A stretch of 64,000 nucleotides of DNA from positions 2,368,001-2,432,000 of the forward strand of contig CANXME010002420.1 in assembly GCA_948144175.1 (NCBI GenBank), read 5' to 3'. Position 1 is the first letter of the stretch. Every line of letters starts with the position of its first letter. This document shows positions 9,690 through 19,305 of the stretch, piece after piece. The notes under the pieces are model-generated. The model did not search any database. It saw only the letters and a list, made by a program, of their open reading frames with translations, and was not told where the DNA came from. The DNA is from Closterium sp. NIES-65. Its lineage: Eukaryota; Streptophyta; Zygnematophyceae; Desmidiales; Closteriaceae. A program made the position numbers and the translations under genes.

Positions 9690-9830
9690 TGTCAGAATCC
9701 CAACCACTAGACCATTGGGATAAAAGGGCTTGTTTCAGTAGCGGGCCAGTGCGCCCATAACCCTCCAGGTGAACGCATCTGTAACCCTCTCCAGGATCAA
9801 TCGGGCATCCACAGTGCAGATGTATTGACA
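9690..9830 (-). repeat. LTR of TRIM, right copy (141 bp)
   Basis: TGTCAGAATCCC ... TATTGACA, followed by GTCTC, the target duplication. Carries the same tRNA-Glu-like segment on the minus strand (9695-9714). Confidence 0.9.
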
Positions 9831-10615
9831 GTCTCACGGGCGACTGGAGCTGCTGACTTCACGGCGGCCACCCCCCTTCAACCTCCCCCATTGTCCCAAA
9901 ACTCCCGTTCACACCCCTCGGCATCCCTAGCACCACTCCCTCGTCTCCCCCACACCCTCCCCCCCCTCACCGATAGCTGCATCACTTGGGGAGAGAGAGG
10001 AGGAGGAGCGGCAGCAGATCACTCACACCCGCCACCCCCAAACCCTCCCTCCCACTGCTGCACTCACAGCAGGGGGATGGAGGAGAAGGGGGGGCCGGGG
10101 GGGGGGGGGGAGGGGGGGGGGGGTTAGGAGCTGCACGGGCTACAGCAGGGGCAGTGCAGGCGCGCGCGCAGCAGGGCAGGTGCGCGTGGGCCTGGCGCAG
10201 GCTGTACGGGCAGCGCGCGGCCCTGGCGCAGGCTGTACGAGTCGCGCGCGGGCCAGGCGCAGGCTATACGGGCCACGCGGGGCCCTGGCACAGGCTATAC
10301 GGGCCGCGCGCGGCCCTGGCGCAGGCTGTACGGGCCGCGCGCGGCCCTGGCGCAGGCTGTACGGGCCACGCGCGGCCTTGGCGCGTGCTGCACTGGCAGC
10401 GCATGGGTCGTACAGGCCGCGCGCGGCAGGGCAGAAGCCGTCGCGCGAAATCACTGCACGCCCGAGGCGCGCGACGAGCAGAAAATCGACGCGCGCCCGG
10501 GGCGCGCGGCGGGCAGAAAACCGACCCGTGCCCCGGGCGTGCGACGGGCAGCAGAGAGGCCCATGAGCGGAAGCATAGTGGTGGGCCCTATGAGATAGGT
10601 CCTAGGAGAAACCTC
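9831..10615 (-). other. GC-rich interior of element K (right part)
   Basis: Pyrimidine-rich DNA, then a G-run (10087-10122), then six or more imperfect ~30-bp units with GCGCAGGCTGTACGGGC cores, then CGGGCAGAAAACCGAC units shared with element J. Long frames on both strands lack any domain and are composition artefacts. Confidence 0.6.
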
Positions 10616-10627
10616 GCTCTGATACCA
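10616..10627 (-). promoter_or_regulatory. Primer-binding site of element K
   Basis: Perfect minus-sense TGGTATCAGAGC abutting the LTR at 10628. Confidence 0.9.
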
Positions 10628-10851
10628 TGTCACAATATGTAGTTAACTAGTAACTTAGAAGGCATTAGGGTTTACACTAGAGAGGAAAGTATTGAGATAG
10701 TTGCCAATGGCAAAAGGATGGTTTCACTATAGGCTCAAGGGTACAAATATGAAAGAAGAGAAGAAAGGTGCACCACCTAACAAGCAAGATAACTACACTA
10801 AGTCTACACTGCAGCCAGTTATAAAGTAATGTATACAATGACATTCTGACA
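10628..10851 (-). repeat. 5' LTR of element K (224 bp)
   Basis: From TGTCACAATATG to ACATTCTGACA; followed by ATCCA, the exact second copy of the target duplication. Confidence 0.9.
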
Positions 10852-11164
10852 ATCCAATGATATATTTGGATTTAAGAGTAAGTGTGTTACTTAACCATAT
10901 GAGTGATATTAAGAGTAAGTGTGATACTTAGCTATATGAGAGGTAAGTAAGTGCGTTATTTAGCCATATGTGTGGTACTAAGAGTAAGTGCATTACATAG
11001 CCATATGAGTGGCACTAAGAGTAAGTGCATTACTTACCGATATGAGTGGTACTAGTTGTAAGTGCGCTTCTTAACCACGTGTGTGGTAAAAAGAGTAAGT
11101 GAGGTACTTAGCGATATGCATGCTACTAAGAGAAAGTGTGTCATTTATCCATTCGAGTGGTACT
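10852..11164. repeat. 37-bp satellite array, block 5
   Basis: About eight monomers, ending in GTACT, which begins the duplication around the next solo LTR. Confidence 0.85.
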
Positions 11165-12136
11165 TGCGGAGATAACTATTACAGCGGGAACTAGACTGCC
11201 GGCTAGACACGGGGTGGGAGTGATTGCAGCGTTTGTTCCTTAGTCGTTTGCTTGTGCTCGCACTACTTGCACGTTCACATGGACATTTGGCAATAGCTCC
11301 ACTAGCAAAAGTTCACAAGAATGGTTGACACTAGCATCAGACAAGGCAACAATGCCTACATCAGACACTAGCATGCTAGCTGGTCGACTGCCAGCGCAGC
11401 ACACAATCAACCGCGTTCTAGCGCTGCATGGTTGACCGCGCTCCAGCAGGGCAAAGTCGTGGCCTTCCTACGCTGCAAGTCGACGGCGTGCCAACGATGC
11501 AGCAGCGCGGCTGAACACCGTTGTATCCGCATGACAGAAGTGCATCCGCTTTGCAGGTGCTTGCAGCTTGATGGGGTCCGTGCCTTGTCACGTGCACAGC
11601 GCAGATGCCAAGCCGACCACGTGCCCACATCTATACCTGATCCTCCACTTCGACCTGGGATACCACACTAAGGTCGGCCTCGTTAGAACCACCTGGGCGG
11701 CCATCGCATTCCTCCGCATAACCCCGTCGCCCAAGTAATCTGGTCGACCGTGCAATCACGTCTATCAGCTCCTCCTTGTGCTCGTCGACGACCACCTCTA
11801 GTCGACCACACCAAGTCGACCACGCACCTGGTCGACCAGCCCCAGGTCAACCACACTCCTGGTCGACCAGGTCCAGGTCGACCAGCACAGCTGTCATCCA
11901 GCCACGCCAGGTCGGCTTCCCCAAGTTGGCGTCACCAAGTCGACGCCCTCAACTTGTCGAGCTCCAAGTCGACCTCCCGAAGTCGGCGCCCTCCGGAATT
12001 CGGCGCCCTTGTAGTGGCCCCCGTGCAGGTCGACCAGCTCGCCCACTACTGCAGGTCGGCTGCACCTCCCGCACACCCGACCACGAAGTCGGCTCCGCCC
12101 AAGCGAGGACGAGGCCAACCACAACTCTCGTTGACA
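11165..12136 (-). repeat. Solo LTR of family 3 (972 bp)
   Basis: Sense (minus) starts TGTCAACGAG and ends ATCTCCGCA. Flanks GTACT and GTATT are a 5-bp target duplication with one difference, inside satellite. The body is packed with GTCGAC, often as the 12-bp palindrome CTGGTCGACCAG (11750-12120). Its 3' third aligns with the end of 39716-40518, sharing GCAAGTAGTG, CGACTAAG and CTCCGCA blocks in order. A solo LTR is what remains after recombination between an element's two LTRs. Confidence 0.8.
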
Positions 12137-12508
12137 GTATTAAGAGTTAGTGCAATAGTCAGCGAGATAAGTGGTACTAAGAGTAAGTGCTTACTAAGCA
12201 ATATGAGTGGTACTAAGAGTAAGTGTGATACTTAGCCGTATGAACGATACTAATAGTGAGTGTGTTACTTAGCCTATGAGGGATACTTAGAGTGTGTGCG
12301 TTACTTAGCCATATATGTGCTACTAAGAGTAAGTGCGTTACATAGCCATATGAGTGGTACTAAGACTAGGTGCATTACTGACCAATAAGAGTGGTACTAA
12401 TAGTAAATGCGTTTCTTAGCCATGCGAGTGGTACTAAGAGTAATTTCGTTACTTAGTGATGTGCGTGCTACTAAGAGTAAGTGCATTACTTAGCCATACG
12501 AGTGGTAC
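12137..12508. repeat. 37-bp satellite array, block 6
   Basis: About ten monomers. Array ends at about 12508 where family-3 pol begins. Confidence 0.85.
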
Positions 12509-14553
12509 TGGATTAGCCTTCACCGTTTCGCCCTTCCAGCTTGCCATCGCCTCCTTCAACGTCATTGTGGCGATATCCCAACGGTGTTCAGGGTCAGGAT
12601 GTACGTCGGGGTCGAGCTACGGCAGGTCGACGTCATCTTCGGCGTAACCGTACAGCAAGACATCGTCGGCGTTGTCGTACACCGTGGTGAAGGCAGCTGG
12701 TGGCAGGCAGGCGTGAAAGACTAGCCGCTTTGGCGGCTTCCGAGTTCGACCTATGCATCGCAACTCAGGCTTCTCGATCGGAACCTCCACCACATTACTG
12801 TCGGTGGACTCTTCTCCTGCCAACAGCTCTTTCTCATTGACGTCCACATCGTCGACCAGCTGCTACGACCCTTCAACTAGCTGCTCACCTTCTGCTAACT
12901 CCGACAGCTCCATTGTCGACCACCCCGGCTGCTGCTCCCCTGTCGACTGCACCCCTGCTGCTGCCTCCTGTTGATGGCTTCTGGTCCTGGTCGACGAGCT
13001 TGACGCCTTGTCGACTGCCTCCGATGCCACTGGCCGGTGCTACAGGCGATGCCTCAAGGCTTCCTTCATCGGCGGTGGCCTACACAGGTGTCAACGCAGG
13101 GCGATTTGCGACGGGGGAGGGAGGAACAAGAACACGAGGAGGTGGAAGAACCTCCACAACATCCTCACCAGCAGGCTCATTGACTTTGGCGAGCAATGGA
13201 AACGCCGCCATTGAGGTGTCCATCGGCGGGTGTGCCTGCGTCCGCCCCGACGTCGGCCCAAACCTCGCCTTCAACACCTCCAGCGACAATGTTTCGTAGA
13301 ATATCACATCGACCGACGTGACCACCTTGTTGTCGGTCAAGTCCAGCACCTCCCAGCCCTTGCTCTCCTACGACACACCCAGATGAAGCCCCCAGAGAGC
13401 TTTTAGCGCCAGCTTCCTACTGCCTGTCATCAACTGGTACAGAGTCGTTCCCGGTGGCGTCGTCGACCGCTCCAAGCAGTTGTGCACCCAGACAGCTTGT
13501 CCTAGAGCGAGGTGCCAGCAGTATTGCTACACGCCCATGTGCCGCAGCATTGTCCGCACAGACACGACAACTGTGCGCATCTCCCGCTCAGCCATGCCAT
13601 TCAGCTGCAGAGTGTAGAGACACATCAGCTCGTGGACGCTGCCTTTTCGGTCGATGAAGGTGGTGAGATCCTTTTAGAGGAACTCCCCTCCCCGGTCTGA
13701 GCGGAGCGACAACACCGACTTCTTTGTCTGCCATTCCACAAACACCAGCCACCTCTGGAACTCCCACAGTACGTCGCTCTTCCTAGCGACCGGCATCGTC
13801 CACACAAACCGAGTGTGGCGATCCTTCAGCAGCAGGAAGTACAAGCTGCCATTCTTGGAAGCCACCCAAAATGGTCCGCACAAGTGAATGTGCACGACAG
13901 CCAGTGCCTCCTGGTGTCCGAGCCGTTGTAGGAGAAGGTGTGTTGCACCAGCTTTCCTCTGACGCACGAGACACACAGCGTGTCTGCTACGGACGACAGC
14001 TTGATGTCCGCACAAGCAACTTCATGCTTCGTCGAGTTCTTGATCGTGTCGACGCCGACGTGCGCGAGCCTCGCATGCAACCGGTCAGGTGTTGACTTCG
14101 TCGCGAAGATGATCGTCCCCAGAGCCACCACCTCGGTCGACGACGACCGCGTCGAGTAGGGGCGAAGGTCGGTGCAGAGGACTCGTCCGGTGTAGCGTGC
14201 TCGACTGAGCACCTCTCCGATCGCGGCCACGAGCAACATCTCGTCGCCTTCGCCCAGCAGCTGCACTCCGCTCTCCTTCATTTGGCTAGCTCATAGCACA
14301 TTCGCATGTACTCGCAAAACATAGAGCACATCTAGGATGAGGACCCGCTTCCCGGCCTCCCCTTGTAGCGCGACGGTTCCGCGACCCTCGACAGGCTGCA
14401 ATGCCCCATTGTATCCACGCACGTGCTTCACACCGTCGCTCGGCGCCATGTCGACGAAGACCGCCTTCATCCCCATCAGGTGGTGGGAGCAACCACTGTC
14501 GAGCATCACCTCCATCGGGTTTGCCTGCACAGCTGCCGCCACCGACTGGACAT
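12509..14553 (-). pseudogene. pol: Family-3 Copia pol fossil (protease, integrase, start of RT)
   Basis: On the minus strand, in order: a protease-like block (LDSGCSHHLMG, near 14500), a GAG-pre-integrase block (RLHARLAHVGVDTIKNS, near 14060), its CxxC partner (CVSCVRGK), an integrase core piece (HIHLCGPFW ... RSDRGGEFL, about 13680-13900), a post-integrase linker with GRTRKPPKRL (near 12740), and the start of RT (TMTLKEAMASWKGE, near 12560). Gag and most of RT/RNase H are not represented. Several breaks are present. The linker and RT start match 21853-22195 and 23002 onward, which defines the family. It is cut on the right by the family-2 LTR at 14554. Confidence 0.8.
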
Positions 14554-15646
14554 TGTTGGGTGCAAATTTACATTGGACGCCATCCTGCCGTCTATTTGTA
14601 CGAGTATGCGTGTGCGAATGCATTTGGGTGTGAATGGAATGTTCGTGTGTTTGTTTGCTTTCGCAATCTTCACTTGAAGCATTTGCACGTACTTGCACAT
14701 TGTGCACTTTGGCACAACATTGTACGCGCTATGAACAGTACAAGCAGAAAGGGCGAGCTCGCAAAGGAGCCCAAGATAGGAGCTTTGCGGTTCGGTTGAA
14801 TTGATTGCGCAAATTCAGTTGTATCCAACTCGATATTGTAATATTTTGTTTGGTTGACTATAGTGTAGCAGGGCAAGCACTATAGGGGTACAATTTAGAT
14901 GAAGGTTGGATGTTGTTTGTTTGTATCTGCATGCTACAGGGCCAGGGGAAACCAGCGGAACCAGCTTTTGGCTGGTTGGGCAAAGACAAAACAGGTTCTG
15001 TTTTTAGGACCTGAACCTGGTTGTTGTTTTCCCAGGTTGGAAAAACAGAACCAGAGGTTGTTTACCAACCTACCACCTGCTGTTTTGTCCAGCCAGGTTG
15101 GTTCTGTTGCTTGGAATTATTTGGGATGATCCCTGGTTGTTCCCAGGTTCATTCCCAAGGTCCTTGCTAGCTAGAACTATTTATTCCTTCTCTGGTTGTA
15201 CCTGAGTATAGTGAAATTGAATCAAGCGAATTCCTTCCTTGCTGGAATTTCCTGTCTACGCGGTGCGACGGCGGAATGCTACCCGAGTCAACGCTAGTAC
15301 GCTAGCACTCCAACACTAGGCAAACGCTGTCCGAGCCATAACTTGGTAATGGCAGAACTTTTCGCGAGGCAACTTGGTTCATTTTAAAGCTCTTGGAGCG
15401 AGCTTCGTTGTAGGAAATTCTCAGCTTAATCCGATCGACGGTCTGCACGATACGGTGCGCGACGTTCAAGGTACTCTTGCTGTTTTGACTAAGTCCCTCT
15501 TGATCCCTCTCTCTACAAACTCGGACCCGAGGATAGGGGCTGGTCTTGTACCAGGCACCCAAGGACCCTTGGAGGTGACCTCGAGGAGAGGTTTTAAGTT
15601 TGATAAAGTCTTAATAGCTTGAGTTTATTTGGCCCTTACACCAACA
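14554..15646 (+). repeat. Full-length family-2 LTR (1093 bp) at a recombinant junction
   Basis: Starts TGTTGGGTGCAAATT and ends TTACACCAACA, giving 6-bp inverted ends TGTTGG/CCAACA. Length equals the clean solo LTR at 40588. The flanks GACAT (left) and GTACC (right) do not match. Left flank is family-3 pol, right flank is a family-1 leader, so this is not a simple insertion; recombination between two family-2 LTRs would leave this arrangement. Confidence 0.85.
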
Positions 15647-16454
15647 GTACCGCCCTTTACCGGCCCCGGCGCCTACCTGCGGCCCCGACGCCTACCTGTG
15701 CGGCCCCGGCGCCTACTTGCTGGCCCCGCCGCCTACCAGCGGCCTTGCCACCTACCTGCGGCTCCGCCACCTACCTGTGCGGCCCCGGCACCTACCTGCT
15801 GGCCCCGCCACCTACCTGCGGCCCCGCCACCTACCAGCGGCCCCGCCACCTAACCGCGGCCCCGCCACCTACCTGTGTAGCCCCGGCGCCTACCTGCTGG
15901 CCCCGCCACCGACCTGCGGCCCCGCCGCCTACCAGCGGCCCCTCCACCTAACAGCGGCCCCTCCACCTACCTGTGCGGCCCCGGCGCCTACCTACTGGCC
16001 CCGCCACCTACCTGCGGCCCCGCCGCCTTCTAGCGGCCCTGCCACCTACCAGCGGCCCCGCCACTCACCCGCGGCCCCGCCACCTACCTGTCCGGCCCCG
16101 GCGCCTACCTGCGGCCCCGCCACCTACCTGCGGCCCCGCCGCCTCCTCTCAGCAGCCCCACCGAGCCACCCAGCAGCCGAGCCGCCCAACAGCCGAGCCA
16201 CCCAGCAGCCGAGCAGCCTAGCAGCCGAGCCGCCCAGCAGCCGAGCAGCCCAGCAGCCGAGCCGCCCAGCCGCAGGGCCGCTCAGCACCCGAACAGCCGA
16301 GCCGCCCACCAGCCGAGCCGCGAAGCCGCCCAGCTGCCGAGCCGCCGAGTCGCCCTGCAGCCGAACCACCCGAGCCACCCTGTCCGGTAAGAGCAGTGCC
16401 ACTTTCTCAGCACTGCTCTCACTCTACTATTTGCGCTGCTAGTCTACTGCTGTC
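15647..16454 (+). repeat. GC-rich leader with short tandem repeats (element M)
   Basis: Repeats of CGGCCCCGCCACCTACCTG (about 15650-16140), then CAGCAGCCGAGCCGCCCAG units (16170-16380). The open frames of Pro-, Thr- and Ala-rich residues are translations of the repeat, not genes. Confidence 0.75.
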
Positions 16455-17760
16455 ATGGCTACCCCTAGTGTCCTCGCTTTTGTTGCTGAGAGTCGGGCCA
16501 TTGACTTTGATGTCTGGATAGATGACTTGCAGCTTTTCTTATAGTGCGATAGGGCAGACGGTCTCTCTCTCTTTGACCTCACATCTGGTGCCTCTCCTGC
16601 CCCTGCTGCTTATGCTGACGCCACTGTTCGCTCACAGTGGGCCACGCGCGATGCTGCTGCACGTCTTGCTGTGCGTCGCCACCTCCCTACCTCTGAGCGT
16701 GCGCACTTTAGTCAGTACAAGAGTGCTCAGACCTTGTACGACGCTGTAGTTGCACGCTACTCCTCCCCTGCCACTGCTGCACTGAGCCGTCTCATGCTAC
16801 CGTACCTCTTCCCTGACCTTGCTGCCTTTCCTATAGTCACTTACCTCATTACGCACCTTCGCACTAGTGACACACGCTACCGCGCTGCGCTTCCTGCTGA
16901 GTTCTGCGCCAAGAACCTCCTCCCCCATGTACATCACTCTCTACTACATAGTCACCCGCCTCCCTGACTCCCTTCGCGTAGTCAAGGACCACTTCCTCTC
17001 AGTCTGTCCCACCACTCTCACCGTTGACCTCCTCCAGAAGGGCCTCTTAGCAGCGGAGAAGAGCATAGTCGCTGTAGGAGCCTCTTGTGGTGACCCGCGC
17101 ACCCCCATCTTTGAGGGGTGTTCCCCCTCCCCCCTTTCGCCCTCTGTTGCCTCTGCTGCTGCAGCCGACCTCGTTGGGCTTGAGTCGGTCGGTGCGGCGT
17201 CTACCCCTAGCGGGAGACGCCGCCCTGGCAAGGGCAAGGGGGGCAGGGGCGCTGGAGGAGCTAGCGGGGGCGGCGGAGGCGGCGGAGGGGGTGGGGGTGG
17301 CAGTGGGGGTGGTGGCGGGGGTGGCGGTGTCGGTGGCGGCAGTGGAGGCGGAGGCGGCAGCGGTGGCGGTGGGGGCGGAGGTGGCGTGGGTGGCGGCGGT
17401 GGAGGAGGCGGTGGCGGAGGAGGTGGAGCTGGTCCGGGTGGCGCTGCGTAGAGGGTTGGCTCCGGTGGTGGTCAGCGCAAGCAGCAGCAGCAGCGCACTC
17501 GTGACATCCCCCCCCCTCAGCAGCTCCGTGAGTGGTACGCAGCACGTCAGCGGGTTGGGGGTACTGGTCCGTGCACCTACGTCCTACGCACCGGCGACCG
17601 CACGGGTGAGCAGTGTGGGGGTGCGCACCCCACCCAGCGCTGCTTTGGCCGCCTGACGAACGCTTGGCGTCACCAGCTTCCGGAGGCCACGGAGATCCCC
17701 CGCTAGGGAGAGCTGTGTAGGGCGGGAGTAGCTATCTTTGATCTTGACTTTGATGCTATT
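16455..17760 (+). pseudogene. gag: Copia gag with Gly-rich tail (element M)
   Basis: Starts MATPSVLAFVAESRAIDF at 16455. The blocks SQWATRDAAARLAVRRHLP, LYDAVVARYSSPATAALSRLMLPYLFPDL and the VTRLPDSLRVVKDHF block follow, then GRRRPGKGKGGRGAGGA and about 60 Gly/Ser residues (17260-17450). Further on are a Gln-rich QRKQQQQR block and a LREWYAARQ ... CTYVLRTGDRTGEQC segment like the gag C-terminus at 26140. The frame is broken in a few places. Family-1 gag is unusual for the very long Gly run. Confidence 0.75.
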
Positions 17761-17919
17761 CTTGCTGCCATGTATGCTGTGACTATCAGTGATGAGGGTG
17801 ATTGTTACCGGTGTTTCCCGCCCGATCCGGGCATTGAGACTGCTGCTCTAGGTACAGGTGAGGCTGCTGCTCTAGGGGCTAGCGAGGCTGCTGATCTAGG
17901 TGCTAGTGCGTCTGCTTCC

Positions 17920-18640
17920 TCCAGGCCGGAGACCTCCCCAGCCTTGCTGTGGACAGGGAAGGTTGGCGATGCGTCTGCGTTCCGTGTATGGGGATCTCGG
18001 GCGTTTTTCCGCGACTTGTCTGCGGACAAGCTGTCCCCTCGTGCTGCGCCTTGCGTCTTCCTGGGTTTCCCCCCTAACGCGCCAAGGTGGCAGTTCTACC
18101 ACCCCACCTCTCGCCGTGTTCTGTCCTCCCAGGACGTCCCGTTTGACGAGTCGGTCCCCTACTACCGCCTCTTCCCCTACCTCACTTCGTCCCTCCCACC
18201 GCCACCGCTCTTCCTTGTACCAGGTCCCCCTCCAGTAGACCCCCATCCCCCCTCAGGGTCCGTCCCCTTCAGGTGTGTCCCAGGTAAACGCAGTCGAGCC
18301 TGTCGAGGTCACTGATGACTCTGGTGCTGCTGAGGGCGCTGAGCCTGGGGGTGCTGAGCCTGGGGGTGCTGAGACTGGGGGTGCTGGGACTGGGGGTGCT
18401 GAGACTGGGGGTGCTGGGCCTGGGGGTGCTGAGCCTGGGGGTGCTTCGCCTGGGGGTGCTGAGCCTGGGGGTACTACGCCTGGGGGTGCTGAGTGTGGGG
18501 GTGCTACGGCTGGAGGTGCTGAGCCTGAGGGAGCTGGGCCTAGTTGTGAGGCGTCCGACGGTGCTAGGCCTACTTGTGAGGCGTCCGACGGTGCTGAGGG
18601 AGGTGTACTGCTGGAGCTGGAGGTTCTTCAGCTGCTGAGG
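17920..18640 (+). pseudogene. Integrase C-terminal piece and GAEPGG repeat linker (element M)
   Basis: About 17935-18230 encodes SPALLWTGKVGDASAFRVWGS, DKLSPRAAPCVFLGFPPNA and FDESVPYYRLFPY, the region after the integrase core in family 1. It is followed by a tract of 15-bp repeats (GGTGCTGAGCCTGGG) encoding GGAEP units, then GASDGARPTCEASDG repeats. The linker joins integrase to RT and is expected to be disordered. Confidence 0.7.
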
Positions 18641-19305
18641 GTGCTGGTGCCGCCGGTCCCGGAGGTGCTCGTACGGGAGGTACTGGAGCTGCTGGGCCGG
18701 CGGGTGCGTCTAGAGCTGGAGGTGCTGAGGGTCCTGGCGGCGGTGCTGCTGATGTGACTGGAGCTGGAGGTGCTGCTGGCGCTAGTGCTGCCGTTGGGGG
18801 TGCTGGTGCTGTCCTTGCTGTGTCTGGAGTCGCCCCGCGGCCTCGGCTGTTCTTCGTTCTGCTCCTTCAGCAGGTTTTTGGTCCGGCTCGCGCTAGTGGT
18901 CGTAGTTCGCGTCAGCGTCCTCCTCCTGTCCCTGGCACGCACCGGATGTCTCTGCGTCCGTCCACTGCTCCTCTGCGTGCCCCGTTGCCTTCTCCTCCTA
19001 AGTCCTCTCTTCCTACTCTTGTCGACCCAGAGTCGGACTCTCTTCGTGCTGCCAGTCCTACTGTCACGCGTCTCCTTGCTACTATCGTCACTGACCCTTC
19101 TTTTGAGTCCACTGCTGCGTCTGCCCTAGTTGCTTAGCTCGTCGACTTTGCTGCTCGCTGTCGTCTACACTACACTGCTAGTCTTGTCGCTGAGTCTGAG
19201 TCTGTCTGTCCTCCGTCTGTCGGGGGTGAGTGTGCCCTTGGCACGGATGTCCTTGAGGATAGGCAGGAGGAGTTCCAGTATCTCACTGCTGCTTCACCTC
19301 ATCTC

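Larger units (their letters stand above)
9456..9830 (-). mobile_element. TRIM: 375-bp terminal-repeat retrotransposon in miniature
   Basis: Two 141-bp direct repeats (9456-9596 and 9690-9830) enclose 93 bp. The inside begins with a pyrimidine run (CCCCCCCACA, polypurine tract on the minus strand) and ends with a perfect minus-sense TGGTATCAGAGC primer site (9678-9689) abutting the LTR. Flanks are the exact 5-bp duplication GTCTC. There is no coding capacity. The LTRs differ at about eight sites (~6%). It sits inside element K and so is younger than K's arrival. It must be mobilised in trans. Confidence 0.92.
8924..10851 (-). mobile_element. Non-autonomous LTR retrotransposon (element K) carrying a TRIM
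   Basis: Two 224-bp LTRs (8924-9147 and 10628-10851) are flanked by the exact 5-bp duplication ATCCA. The polypurine complement (CACCCCCTA) lies inside the left LTR, and a perfect 12-base initiator-Met-type site (minus sense TGGTATCAGAGC, 10616-10627) lies inside the right one. The interior has no gag or pol: GC-rich repeats with a ~30-bp unit GCGCAGGCTGTACGGGC (10190-10400). The LTRs differ at about 13 sites (~6%), so the insertion is old. The 375-bp element at 9456-9830 is nested inside. Confidence 0.9.
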
